A DNA stretch of 64,000 nt from Paenibacillus sp. 32352 (lineage in GTDB: Bacteria > Bacillota > Bacilli > Paenibacillales > NBRC-103111), in the NCBI RefSeq assembly GCF_002042965.1, contig NZ_MZNT01000001.1, forward strand, positions 186,001 through 250,000, in the 5' to 3' direction. The notes beneath the pieces were generated by a model, which was not told where the DNA came from, did no database searches, and worked only from the letters and a program-made list of their open reading frames with translations. How positions within the stretch are numbered: position 1 is the first letter of the stretch; each line of letters begins with the position of its first letter. Positions 19,433-27,467 of the stretch are shown here, in pieces. A program made the position numbers and the translations under genes.

Positions 19433-20166
19433 TTATTGCCGATGATGAAGCGCCGGCCCGAGAGGAATTAGCCTACTTGATCGAACAAGTGGACGATGTG
19501 GATCGCGTGATTCAAGCGGCTGGTGGCATGGATGCGGTCAAGAAGGTGAAGGAATTCTCGCCGGATGTGCTGTTTCTGGATATGGAAATGCCGGATTTGA
19601 ACGGGCTTCAAGCGGCCCAGGTCATAGCGGAGCTGAATCCGCAGGTCAAGATCGTGTTCTCGACCGCTTACGATCAATATGCCGTCGAAGCGTTCCGGCT
19701 GCGTGCGTTTCATTATATTTTGAAGCCCTATGACGATAGGGATGTCTTTAGTGTATTCAAGGAGCTGCGCCGGGCGGAGCAGGGACCAAGGGTCAAAGCA
19801 CCGGCGGAAACGGCTCGGCACGTGCAGCCGGCAAGCGTCAAGCTTGCTCTTGAGGTAGAGGGAGGAATCAAGTATGTTTCGCCGAAGGACATCGTATATA
19901 TAAGCAAGGAGGGCAAGCATGTCCAGGTGCATACGAGAGATCATGCTTATGATGCCGCTTATACGCTTCAGGATTTGGAGGAGAAGCTGCTCCCTTACGG
20001 CTTTTTCCGCTGTCACAAAAGCTATCTGATCCATATGGAAGCGATAGCGGAGTTGAAATCCTGGGTTAATGGAGCCTACAACGTCATGATGAATGACTCC
20101 CGCCAAAGCATGGTTCCCGTCAGCCGCAACTATGTAAAGGACCTGCGTTTGAAGCTGGAAATTTAA
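19417..20166 (+). CDS. LytTR-family response regulator
   Basis: A 249-residue protein with a receiver domain (Asp9/Asp10, phosphoacceptor Asp55 in FLDMEMPD, KPYD at about 107) and a C-terminal LytTR DNA-binding domain (FFRCHKSYLIHM, then MVPVSRNYVKDLR). LytTR domains bind short direct repeats upstream of target promoters. Repeated TTGA(A/G)CATGAT sequences begin only five bases after its stop and flank the putative cstA promoter, the obvious candidate target. Confidence 0.94.
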   Translation: MGWTIVIADDEAPAREELAYLIEQVDDVDRVIQAAGGMDAVKKVKEFSPDVLFLDMEMPDLNGLQAAQVIAELNPQVKIVFSTAYDQYAVEAFRLRAFHYILKPYDDRDVFSVFKELRRAEQGPRVKAPAETARHVQPASVKLALEVEGGIKYVSPKDIVYISKEGKHVQVHTRDHAYDAAYTLQDLEEKLLPYGFFRCHKSYLIHMEAIAELKSWVNGAYNVMMNDSRQSMVPVSRNYVKDLRLKLEI

Positions 20167-20170
20167 CATC

Positions 20171-20268
20171 TTGAGCATGATTTTGAACATGATGCGTCAT
20201 AACGGTATTCACAGAAAATAAATCGAGCTATACTACATGCAAGCGTTATCATACGCATCATGTTCAAA
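20171..20268 (+). promoter_or_regulatory. cstA control region with direct and inverted repeats
   Basis: TTGAGCATGAT (20171-20181) and TTGAACATGAT (20183-20193) form a direct repeat with a 12-base period. TTTGAACATGATGCGT (20182-20197) recurs exactly inverted at 20253-20268, and ATAACG (20199-20204) recurs inverted at 20244-20249. Between the arms lie TTCACA (20208-20213) and TATACT (20229-20234), separated by 15 bases, a candidate promoter for cstA. Operator function for the adjacent LytTR regulator is inferred; a cruciform or mRNA structure is the alternative. Confidence 0.6.
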
Positions 20269-20298
20269 TTTTTTGTTCGATTATGGAGGGGTATCCTT

Positions 20299-22386
20299 AT
20301 GGCTAAAGGCATAAAATCCATCGTGGTATGGGGGCTTATTTCTATACTGGGGGCTTTCGGCTTTGCCACGCTGGCTTTGAACAGGGGAGAATCGATCAAT
20401 GCCATTTGGCTCGTGGTGGCGGCGGTTGCTTTTTATGCGGTGGCCTATCGCTTCTACAGCAAATTTCTTGCTAATAAAGTGTTCGGATTGGACGATAACC
20501 GAAAAACGCCTGCCGAGATCAAAAATGACGGCAAGGACTATGTGCCGACGAATAAGTGGGTGCTGTTCGGCCATCATTTTGCGGCAATAGCCGGAGCGGG
20601 GCCGCTTGTCGGGCCGGTATTGGCAGCCCAGATGGGATATTTGCCCGGAACGCTGTGGATTATTATCGGGGTTATATTGGGCGGAGCCGTTCAGGATTTT
20701 GTCATCCTGTTCGCCTCCACACGGCGCAACGGGAAGTCGCTCGGCGAAATGATCAAGGACGAGCTCGGCTCTGTAACCGGTATCATCGCTATGATCGGGA
20801 TTCTTGGCATCATGGTCATTCTGCTGGCCGTTCTTGCGCTCGTCGTTGTTAAAGCATTGATCGGAAGTCCGTGGGGCATGTTTACTATTGCAGCGACGAT
20901 TCCGATTGCCATACTCATGGGATTGTACATGCGCTTTATTCGTCCGGGACGCGTATTGGAGGCTTCCATCATGGGAGTAATTCTCCTCCTGGCGTCGCTT
21001 ATCGCAGGGAAATACGTAGCTGAGAGCCCGGCGTTATCCGCCATGTTCAGCTTCAGCGGCGAGACGATCGCCCTGATGATGATTGCTTACGGCTTTATCG
21101 CGTCCGCCATTCCTGTATGGCTGCTTCTAGCGCCGCGCGACTACTTGAGCACGTTCTTGAAGATCGGCACGATTGCGGGCCTTGCGCTTGGTATTCTTGT
21201 CGTTATGCCCGATCTTGCGATGCCGGCGACGACGAAATTTTTGGATGGAACCGGGCCTGTATTCGCCGGCAACCTGTTCCCGTTTCTGTTTATTACGATT
21301 GCTTGCGGCGCCGTCTCCGGTTTCCATGCGCTGGTTTCCTCCGGAACGACACCGAAGATGCTGGAGCGCGAATCCCATGCCCGTCCGATCGGTTATGGCG
21401 CTATGCTGATGGAATCCTTCGTAGCGATTATGGCGTTGATTGCCGCTTGCGTCATTACGCCAGGCACCTATTTTGCCATTAACAGCCCGGCTGCAGCTAT
21501 CGGAACCGACGCGGTGAAGGCAGCGGCAACAATCAGCTCCTGGGGCTTCACGATTACACCTGACGATTTGACCACCATGGCCAAGGATGTCGGCGAAAGC
21601 ACCATTATTTCCCGTACAGGCGGCGCTCCTACGTTCGCTATCGGGATGGCCCACATCCTATCCAATGTCATTGGCGGTAAAGCCTTGATGGCTTTTTGGT
21701 ATCACTTTGCCATTCTGTTCGAAGCGTTGTTCATCCTGACGACGATCGATGCGGGAACCCGGGTCGGCCGGTTCATGATCCAGGAAATTCTCGGCAGCGT
21801 CGTTAAACCTCTCGGCAATACAGAGTCGATGGCCGGCAATGTCGTGGCGACCGCCATCTGTGTCGCAGGCTGGGGGTACTTCCTGTATCAAGGAGTTATC
21901 GATCCGCTCGGAGGCATCAACTCCTTATGGGCATTGTTCGGAATCGCCAACCAAATGCTCGCCGGTATGGCGCTTCTGCTCGGCACGACGATCTTGTTCA
22001 AAATGGGGAAAAAGAAATATGCATGGGTTACGATGCTGCCGACGGCCTGGCTGCTAATCGTTACTTTAAGTGCAGGCTGGCAGAAGCTGTTTCATAAGGC
22101 GACCAATATCGGCTTCCTGTCGCACGCCCGGCTTTACAAGGATGCATTGAACAGCGGCAAGCTGCTGGCGCCAGCCAAAAATCCGGCGCAAATGCAGCAG
22201 ATCATTACAAGCGACTATTTGGACGCCATTCTGTGCGGCTTGTTCATGCTTATCGTTATCGCCGTCCTGATCTCCTCCATCCGGGTGTGGTTCCGGGTGC
22301 TGAACCATAAGCCGGCTCCGTTGGTGGAAGCGCCGTATGTGGAGCGGGGCGGTCAATCCGGCGGGGAGGTGCCTAAATATGTTTGA
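20299..22386 (+). CDS. cstA: CstA family transporter (pyruvate/peptide type)
   Basis: A 695-residue membrane protein with many hydrophobic helices and CstA signatures: NKWVLFGHHFAAIAGAGP, GYLPGTLWIIIGV, GGAVQDF, and FHALVSSGTTPKM. CstA-family proteins include the E. coli pyruvate importer BtsT, itself under a LytS/LytTR-type pair, and CstA, implicated in peptide and pyruvate uptake. GGAGGGG lies 7 bases before the ATG at 20299; the frame is open further upstream without a site. It overlaps its small partner gene by 8 bases. Confidence 0.94.
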   Translation: MAKGIKSIVVWGLISILGAFGFATLALNRGESINAIWLVVAAVAFYAVAYRFYSKFLANKVFGLDDNRKTPAEIKNDGKDYVPTNKWVLFGHHFAAIAGAGPLVGPVLAAQMGYLPGTLWIIIGVILGGAVQDFVILFASTRRNGKSLGEMIKDELGSVTGIIAMIGILGIMVILLAVLALVVVKALIGSPWGMFTIAATIPIAILMGLYMRFIRPGRVLEASIMGVILLLASLIAGKYVAESPALSAMFSFSGETIALMMIAYGFIASAIPVWLLLAPRDYLSTFLKIGTIAGLALGILVVMPDLAMPATTKFLDGTGPVFAGNLFPFLFITIACGAVSGFHALVSSGTTPKMLERESHARPIGYGAMLMESFVAIMALIAACVITPGTYFAINSPAAAIGTDAVKAAATISSWGFTITPDDLTTMAKDVGESTIISRTGGAPTFAIGMAHILSNVIGGKALMAFWYHFAILFEALFILTTIDAGTRVGRFMIQEILGSVVKPLGNTESMAGNVVATAICVAGWGYFLYQGVIDPLGGINSLWALFGIANQMLAGMALLLGTTILFKMGKKKYAWVTMLPTAWLLIVTLSAGWQKLFHKATNIGFLSHARLYKDALNSGKLLAPAKNPAQMQQIITSDYLDAILCGLFMLIVIAVLISSIRVWFRVLNHKPAPLVEAPYVERGGQSGGEVPKYV

Positions 22387-22582
22387 GGCCGTGAAGGAAG
22401 TGCTGAAATACCGGAATCAGTTTCTCGATCTGCTGGTAGGGATGCCTAATTATGAGCGATATGTTGAGCATATGCAGGAATGCCATCCGGACGAACCGGT
22501 ACAAACGAGGGAGCAATTTTTCCGCGAAGCGCAGGAAGCGCGCTACAATGCCAAAGGCGGCAAAGTATCCCGCTGCTGCTAG
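22379..22582 (+). CDS. YbdD/YjiX family small protein, CstA partner
   Basis: A 67-residue protein with the YbdD/YjiX pattern LVGMPNYERYVEHM followed by HPDEPVQTREQFF and a Cys-rich end (RCC). These proteins are nearly always encoded directly behind CstA-family transporters and are thought to modulate them. The ATG overlaps the end of cstA and GGGAGGT lies 9 bases upstream, pointing to coupled translation. Confidence 0.93.
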   Translation: MFEAVKEVLKYRNQFLDLLVGMPNYERYVEHMQECHPDEPVQTREQFFREAQEARYNAKGGKVSRCC

Positions 22583-22606
22583 GAATACTTTTTGAACTAA
22601 TAACCT

Positions 22607-22638
22607 TACCCGCAGCCTTCTGAGAAGGCATGCGGGTA
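22607..22638. terminator. Strong hairpin between convergent genes
   Basis: TACCCGCA plus GCCTTC pair with GAAGGC plus TGCGGGTA (14 bp, one bulge, 3-base loop). It lies between the cstA operon and the convergent dihydrofolate reductase gene. There is no T-run on either side, so it may protect transcript ends or terminate weakly. Confidence 0.55.
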
Positions 22639-22656
22639 TTGCTGCAGTGCAGGGGA

Positions 22657-23139
22657 TTACACCGTTTTTTTCCTCACCAACGTATAATTGGTGTAAGGGA
22701 TAGAGGCGTCCACATGCTGCTCATAGATGACAATGAAATCATCGGGATCAAACGGCGGGAAATATATATTACCGGGGACCTCTTCATCAAGAACGGTCAA
22801 ATAGATGGTATCGGCCAGCGGCATCGCTTCGGCGTAGATTTGCCCGCCGCCGGCGACGAACACCTCTTCTTGATCACGCACGAGACCGAGGGCATCCTGC
22901 AGGGAAGAGACCGTAGTGCAGCGGTCCAGCTCGATATGTTTTGATTTGGAAATGACAATGGTATTTCGTCCCGGCAAAGGCTTGCCAATGGATTCGTACG
23001 TTAACCGTCCCATAATCATCGTTTTCCCCATAGTCAGCTCTTTAAACCGTTTTTGTTCGCCGGGAATATGCCAAGGGATATCCGCGTCACGACCGATCAC
23101 GCGGTTTTTGGCCATGGCTGCAATTAATGAAACTATCAT
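22657..23139 (-). CDS. dfrA: Dihydrofolate reductase
   Basis: A 160-residue enzyme matching chromosomal DHFR in length and motifs: SLIAAMAKNRVIG, then IPWHIPGEQKRFKEL, where Glu replaces the E. coli catalytic Asp27, KTMIMGRLTYESIG for NADPH binding, and VFVAGGGQIY. It reduces dihydrofolate to tetrahydrofolate in the cytoplasm. AGGTG stands before the ATG. Thymidylate synthase, its usual neighbour in Bacillales, is not next to it here. Confidence 0.97.
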   Translation of the reverse strand: MIVSLIAAMAKNRVIGRDADIPWHIPGEQKRFKELTMGKTMIMGRLTYESIGKPLPGRNTIVISKSKHIELDRCTTVSSLQDALGLVRDQEEVFVAGGGQIYAEAMPLADTIYLTVLDEEVPGNIYFPPFDPDDFIVIYEQHVDASIPYTNYTLVRKKTV

Positions 23140-23262
23140 ATGAACACCTCAGATTTTTACAGGAATATCATAAATAATAACATACAAATCCAATGGTGCA
23201 TGCGGTAAAATGAGAGCGGTATTCGAGTATGGGGCATCGACTAAGAGGAGGGAGTTCATTTC

Positions 23263-25032
23263 ATGCTGATTGAAAGCGTTATCAAAACAAGCGGTTCAAG
23301 CATCCGCTTATCGGATGGCACGGTGGCGGCAGAGACGGATGTGCGAATAGAACAGGAATGGCATGGAGACAGGCTGAAGGCCAGGGTGGTCAACACCTCG
23401 AATCAACCGCTTCGAATCCAGGAGGCGGTTCTGTTCGCCGGCGAGCTGGCGTTGAAACCGGAGACACCTTTTTATGGAGAGGGCTTTATGATGCTGTGCC
23501 AATACGAAGGGACGCTGGCATCTCCCCAATTATTAGGAGCCTACGGGACGGATTGGGACTTTTTCCGGCTGCCAAGAACGCGGTTTAACGAGCATTTGTG
23601 GACGGTGTACAATCTGATTCAGTTGTCGCCGGAGCATCAGGACCCTATCCTGCTGGCGTTTACTTCATGCAACCGTTTTGTAGGGGAGTTTCGCTTTAAG
23701 GACAATTATATGGAAATTGTGATGGATACCGAAGGGCTAGAATTGGAGCCGGGACAATCCTGGGAGCTGGAGTCGTTTATCGCTATCAGCGGCCCGGACC
23801 CTCATAAGCTGTATGAACGGCTCGCCGGAGACATTCAAAGCAATCATCCGCGGAAAACATATCCCGAAATCCCGAGCGGCTGGTGCTCTTATTACTGCCT
23901 GCGGCCGATGAATGCTCTGGGCTTGTACGAGAATGCCCGCGGCATTGCCGAGCGGATCCCCGAGCTGAAGCGGATTCAAATCGATGGGGGATACGAGGCG
24001 CATAACGGGGACTGGCTCATTCCGAGGGCTTCCTTAGGCGCGGATATGAAAACGATCTGCGAGGGGATAAGAGCGGAAGGGGTAGAAGCGGCAGGCTACA
24101 TTTCTCCATTTATCGTGAGCACGGAATCGAACCTGTTCAAGGAGCATCCGGATTGGCTCGTACGTGACGAGGAAGGCAATCCGTTTAACGAAATCGGGCG
24201 CAAGCGCGAATGGTATATGCTCGACGGAACCCACCCTGAAGTGCAGAACTATTTGCGGCATATATCAAAGGTCATGCATGACGAGTGGGGAATACGTTAC
24301 TTCAAGCTGGATTTCCTGGCTTACGGCTGCCTGCCGGGAGGAGTCCGTTACGATCCGAAGGCGACAAGGGTGGAAGCGTTCCGCCAGGGGATGAAGGCCA
24401 TCGTTGACGAGGTGGGGCATGACAGCTTCATCTTGGGCTGCAATGCACCGTTCTGGCCGATTCTCGGACTGATTCACGGCAACCGGGTGACAAATGATAT
24501 TTTCAGAGACTGGAAGCATGTTTCGAACAACGCCCGGGAGCTGTTTTACCGCAATTGGCAGCATGATACATTATGGTATAACGATCCTGACGTTATCGTT
24601 CTGGAGAGCCTGGATTTGACCGGACGAAAAAACGGGGAGGTCGTCATCAAGAAATCGACGCTGACCGAGCAGGAGTTTGAGTTTCATAAGGCATTTATCG
24701 CGGCTTCCGGCGGCATGATTCTAAGCGGTGATTTGCTGTACCAGCTCTCGGAGTCCAATATCCGGGTATTGAAGAAGCTTATCGCCGATACCGGCCAAGC
24801 GGCTCGCTTCGATGACACGAGCTTTACCGTGGGCAGAATTCAGCAGGAGGATCGTCTGACGCTGTGTCTTTTCAACTGGGAGGATGAAGGCAAGGAGATG
24901 CATGCTGCGCTTGAAGGCACCTACCGGGTAAGCGATTATTGGACGGATGAGGAGCTTGGCGAGTTCAGCGGGGAGCTTCGCATTCGTATGGAGCCTCATG
25001 GAGGCAGAGTGCTTGTGTGCCAGCCCGCTTAA
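23263..25032 (+). CDS. GH36-like alpha-galactosidase
   Basis: A 589-residue clan GH-D enzyme: an N-terminal beta-sandwich (about 1-190), a TIM barrel, and a small C-terminal beta domain. GWCSYYC marks the start of the barrel, FKLDFLAYG carries the probable nucleophile Asp, and ILGCNAPFWP followed by RVTNDI (candidate acid/base Asp) matches the GH36/GH27 fold. No signal peptide, hence probably cytoplasmic. GGAGGGAG precedes the ATG. It appears to be a single-gene unit. Exact substrate (alpha-galactoside or alpha-N-acetylgalactosaminide) cannot be read from sequence. Confidence 0.88.
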   Translation: MLIESVIKTSGSSIRLSDGTVAAETDVRIEQEWHGDRLKARVVNTSNQPLRIQEAVLFAGELALKPETPFYGEGFMMLCQYEGTLASPQLLGAYGTDWDFFRLPRTRFNEHLWTVYNLIQLSPEHQDPILLAFTSCNRFVGEFRFKDNYMEIVMDTEGLELEPGQSWELESFIAISGPDPHKLYERLAGDIQSNHPRKTYPEIPSGWCSYYCLRPMNALGLYENARGIAERIPELKRIQIDGGYEAHNGDWLIPRASLGADMKTICEGIRAEGVEAAGYISPFIVSTESNLFKEHPDWLVRDEEGNPFNEIGRKREWYMLDGTHPEVQNYLRHISKVMHDEWGIRYFKLDFLAYGCLPGGVRYDPKATRVEAFRQGMKAIVDEVGHDSFILGCNAPFWPILGLIHGNRVTNDIFRDWKHVSNNARELFYRNWQHDTLWYNDPDVIVLESLDLTGRKNGEVVIKKSTLTEQEFEFHKAFIAASGGMILSGDLLYQLSESNIRVLKKLIADTGQAARFDDTSFTVGRIQQEDRLTLCLFNWEDEGKEMHAALEGTYRVSDYWTDEELGEFSGELRIRMEPHGGRVLVCQPA

Positions 25033-25040
25033 CGAAATAG

Positions 25041-25072
25041 AAAGGGCCTTCCGGCTATGCGGAGGGCCCCTT
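25041..25072. terminator. Hairpin between convergent genes
   Basis: AAAGGGCC-TTCCG pairs with CGGA-GGGCCCCTT around a 6-base loop. It is placed to end both the GH36 gene and the convergent binding-protein gene. T-runs are short. Confidence 0.6.
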
Positions 25073-25088
25073 CTTCCGATTAACGGTT

Positions 25089-26393
25089 TTACTTTTTCAT
25101 ATCGGCGATGGTTTTGGCGACACTCTCCTCTATCTCGCGGAATGCGGTGTTGATATCCTTCTTGCCCTGGGCCAGCGGAATGAGCGGAGCGCGGAATCCT
25201 TTTTCGGCTTCGGCGTCATATAACGTTTTGGGAGATATCGGGGCGAATTGGTTGAAGAATACCGATTTCAGGTTCTTATCTTTAGCATATCCCGCTTGGC
25301 CGAACACGCTCTGGACGTTTTTATCGGTCAAGACGGTCATAATGCCCTTCTTGGACAGCTCGGTCTGGAATTCCACCGATATCAAATATTTGATGACCTC
25401 CATGGCCTGCTCCTTATACTTGCTTGTGTTCGTAATGCTGAAATACGTAGGATAAGATTGCGATCCTACACCGGGCAGCTCTTTAAAGGTCGGGTAGGAG
25501 ACCATGTCCCAATTCAAATTGGATAAATCCTTCTGCACGAATAAGTAAGACTGGTAGCCGTACATGGCAACCGTTTGATCCTTCCAGAACATCGTATCCG
25601 CCTCAGGCAGCAGATTTCTGCTTTCGATGCTCGCCTGGAACCCTTCCAGCTGTGCAGGCCTTAATATGGCCGATTCGTAGATCGTTTTCCAGCGGGGATC
25701 GGTAATGGTGGCCTTTTCGGTCTTAGGGTCAACATAGGGAATGGAGAAGGAGTTCAGCCGGAAATAGTGAATGTTGGACATGCCGAAGCCAAGGTAGGCT
25801 TTGCCGTTATCGGTACGTGTAAGCTTCTTGTTCAGCTCGACCACGTCGTCCCATGTCATGCCGTCTTTAGGATACGGAACTCCAAAGCGATCGAAGATAT
25901 CCTTGTTATAAAAGAGCGCCATATTATTATTGGATACGGGAAGGCCGTACATCCCGCCATTCGAAATCGCCTTCATAGCCTCTATGGTCGTCGGCTCAAA
26001 GCGGCTCAAGTCCACATTGTTTTTCTGGATAAGCGGGGTCATATCATACTCCAGCTTGTACTTTATCAATCCGCTGACGAACTGTCCGACCGATTCCCAG
26101 TAAATATCAATCGGCGCATTGGCGGCCATCAGCTCATCCAACGTTTGGCCTTTTGTCTTTTGCAGGTACGTAATTTTATATTGAGGAAATTTTTTGCGGA
26201 TCGCATTGCCGAACCGGTCGTCGAAGCTTTCTACCGGATCCCCGCTATTGGAGTAAAATACAAGCTCCGCAGGCTGGCTCAAATCGACGGATGGTTCCGC
26301 AGGCTTGCCTGCCGGTTGATTATTGGAGCATCCCGCAAGCCAGCTGGTAAGGACCAGACAGCTTGCCATCATAATGTTAGCTTTTGCGCGCAT
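25089..26393 (-). CDS. Extracellular solute-binding lipoprotein, family 1
   Basis: A 434-residue binding protein with a lipoprotein signal (MRAK start, LAGC with Cys22). The mature N-terminus (AELVFYSNSGD) and the FYNKDIFDRFGVPYPKDGMTWDD block are typical of the MalE/UgpB cluster that binds oligosaccharides for ABC import. AGAGGTGAG lies just upstream of the ATG at 26393; the longer frame upstream would run into the divergent regulator's control region. No permease genes are near. The divergently transcribed AraC regulator at 26538 probably controls it. Confidence 0.9.
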   Translation of the reverse strand: MRAKANIMMASCLVLTSWLAGCSNNQPAGKPAEPSVDLSQPAELVFYSNSGDPVESFDDRFGNAIRKKFPQYKITYLQKTKGQTLDELMAANAPIDIYWESVGQFVSGLIKYKLEYDMTPLIQKNNVDLSRFEPTTIEAMKAISNGGMYGLPVSNNNMALFYNKDIFDRFGVPYPKDGMTWDDVVELNKKLTRTDNGKAYLGFGMSNIHYFRLNSFSIPYVDPKTEKATITDPRWKTIYESAILRPAQLEGFQASIESRNLLPEADTMFWKDQTVAMYGYQSYLFVQKDLSNLNWDMVSYPTFKELPGVGSQSYPTYFSITNTSKYKEQAMEVIKYLISVEFQTELSKKGIMTVLTDKNVQSVFGQAGYAKDKNLKSVFFNQFAPISPKTLYDAEAEKGFRAPLIPLAQGKKDINTAFREIEESVAKTIADMKK

Positions 26394-26410
26394 AATCTCA
26401 CCTCTACACG

Positions 26411-26440
26411 AGTATTTGAAAGGGTTTTCATTATTGTAAA
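26411..26440 (-). promoter_or_regulatory. Promoter of the binding-protein gene with a cre-like site
   Basis: On the minus strand TTTACA (26435-26440) and AATACT (26411-26416) are separated by 18 bases. The spacer contains TGAAAACCCTTTCA (26417-26430), a palindrome-like 14-mer that fits the CcpA cre consensus TGWAANCGNTNWCA except at the central C/G. Catabolite repression is a reasonable inference. Confidence 0.5.
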
Positions 26441-26537
26441 GCAACCGGTAATAGTTTTCTTGCCAGTAAATTGCTCGAAACCGGCATTCTTCACTTATAT
26501 TGCGAAAAACGGCCTTTGTGGAAAGGGGTATCCGGAA

Positions 26538-27392
26538 ATGCAAGAGTACACATTGTTCCAGTACAACAATGCGCGCCGAACATTTCATTTCAGCCACCTG
26601 CTGCGCAAACATCCGTATGATCAGAAAAAAAGCCATGTTCATGAAAAGCACTATGAAATTTACTTTTTACTCTCCGGCGAGCGCAATTATTTCATTCAGG
26701 ACCGTGTGCTGGCGGCGCAAAAAGGAGATTTGGTCATCATCAACAAAAATGAGCTGCATCATACCGCAGATCGCGGCAATCCCGGCCACGAAAGGCTTCT
26801 TATCAACTTTACGGAAGACTTTATCAATCATCCCATGGAAGATGAGCCTGCCGTCCTGCCTTTTCCGTGCGGTTCCGGGGTGATGAAGCTGAGCCGGGAC
26901 GAGCAGGACGCCGTAAAAAGCCTGATGTTCAAAATGAAGCATGAATTAAAAAACGGCTCGACCGGCTATTCGATGTTCGTTAGGGCACTTCTCAGCGAGC
27001 TGCTGCTTATGATATGCCGTTGGGGAGACCACCATAAGCGCGAATCCGACCCGTCCAATCCGCTTCACGGCAAGATTACGCAAGCGGCCCGTTTTATGAG
27101 GAAGCATTATATGGAGGACATTACGATTGCCAAGCTCTCCGAGCAGTTTTACATAAGCCCTTATTATCTTTGCCGCATGTTCAAAAGACTGACCGGGGTC
27201 GGCGTCGTGGAATATATCCAGATGGCCCGGGTCAAGGAAGCGCAGCGGCTTCTGGCAGAGACGGACGAGAAAATTATTGCCATTGCGGAGACCGTAGGCT
27301 ACAAGCAGGTAGGACATTTCAACCGGGTGTTTAAAAAATGTGCGCATATGACCCCGCTGCAATACCGCAAACAAATCCGTTCCCATCATTAG
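26538..27392 (+). CDS. AraC family transcriptional regulator with cupin-type sensor
   Basis: A 284-residue protein with an N-terminal AraC-type cupin sensor (HVHEKHYEIYFLLSGERNYFI; GDLVIINKNELHH) and a C-terminal double helix-turn-helix (about 185-280: ITIAKLSEQFYISPYYLCRMFK and CAHMTPLQYR). GAAAGGGG lies 9 bases before the ATG at 26538. It is divergent from the binding-protein gene across 144 bases and likely activates it. A much longer in-frame extension upstream runs antisense through the lipoprotein gene and is not credible. Confidence 0.93.
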   Translation: MQEYTLFQYNNARRTFHFSHLLRKHPYDQKKSHVHEKHYEIYFLLSGERNYFIQDRVLAAQKGDLVIINKNELHHTADRGNPGHERLLINFTEDFINHPMEDEPAVLPFPCGSGVMKLSRDEQDAVKSLMFKMKHELKNGSTGYSMFVRALLSELLLMICRWGDHHKRESDPSNPLHGKITQAARFMRKHYMEDITIAKLSEQFYISPYYLCRMFKRLTGVGVVEYIQMARVKEAQRLLAETDEKIIAIAETVGYKQVGHFNRVFKKCAHMTPLQYRKQIRSHH

Positions 27393-27467
27393 GCACATGA
27401 AAGGAATAGAATCTGCAGGTCCAGGACAACCTATGCAACAAAATTGGAAATAAGGAGCAAATGTACC

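Noticed and set aside
25767..26537. Long N-terminal extension of the AraC regulator at 26.5 kb
   Set aside because: The extension is antisense to the well-supported binding-lipoprotein gene and has the composition of a shadow frame; the normal AraC start has its own Shine-Dalgarno sequence at 26521.
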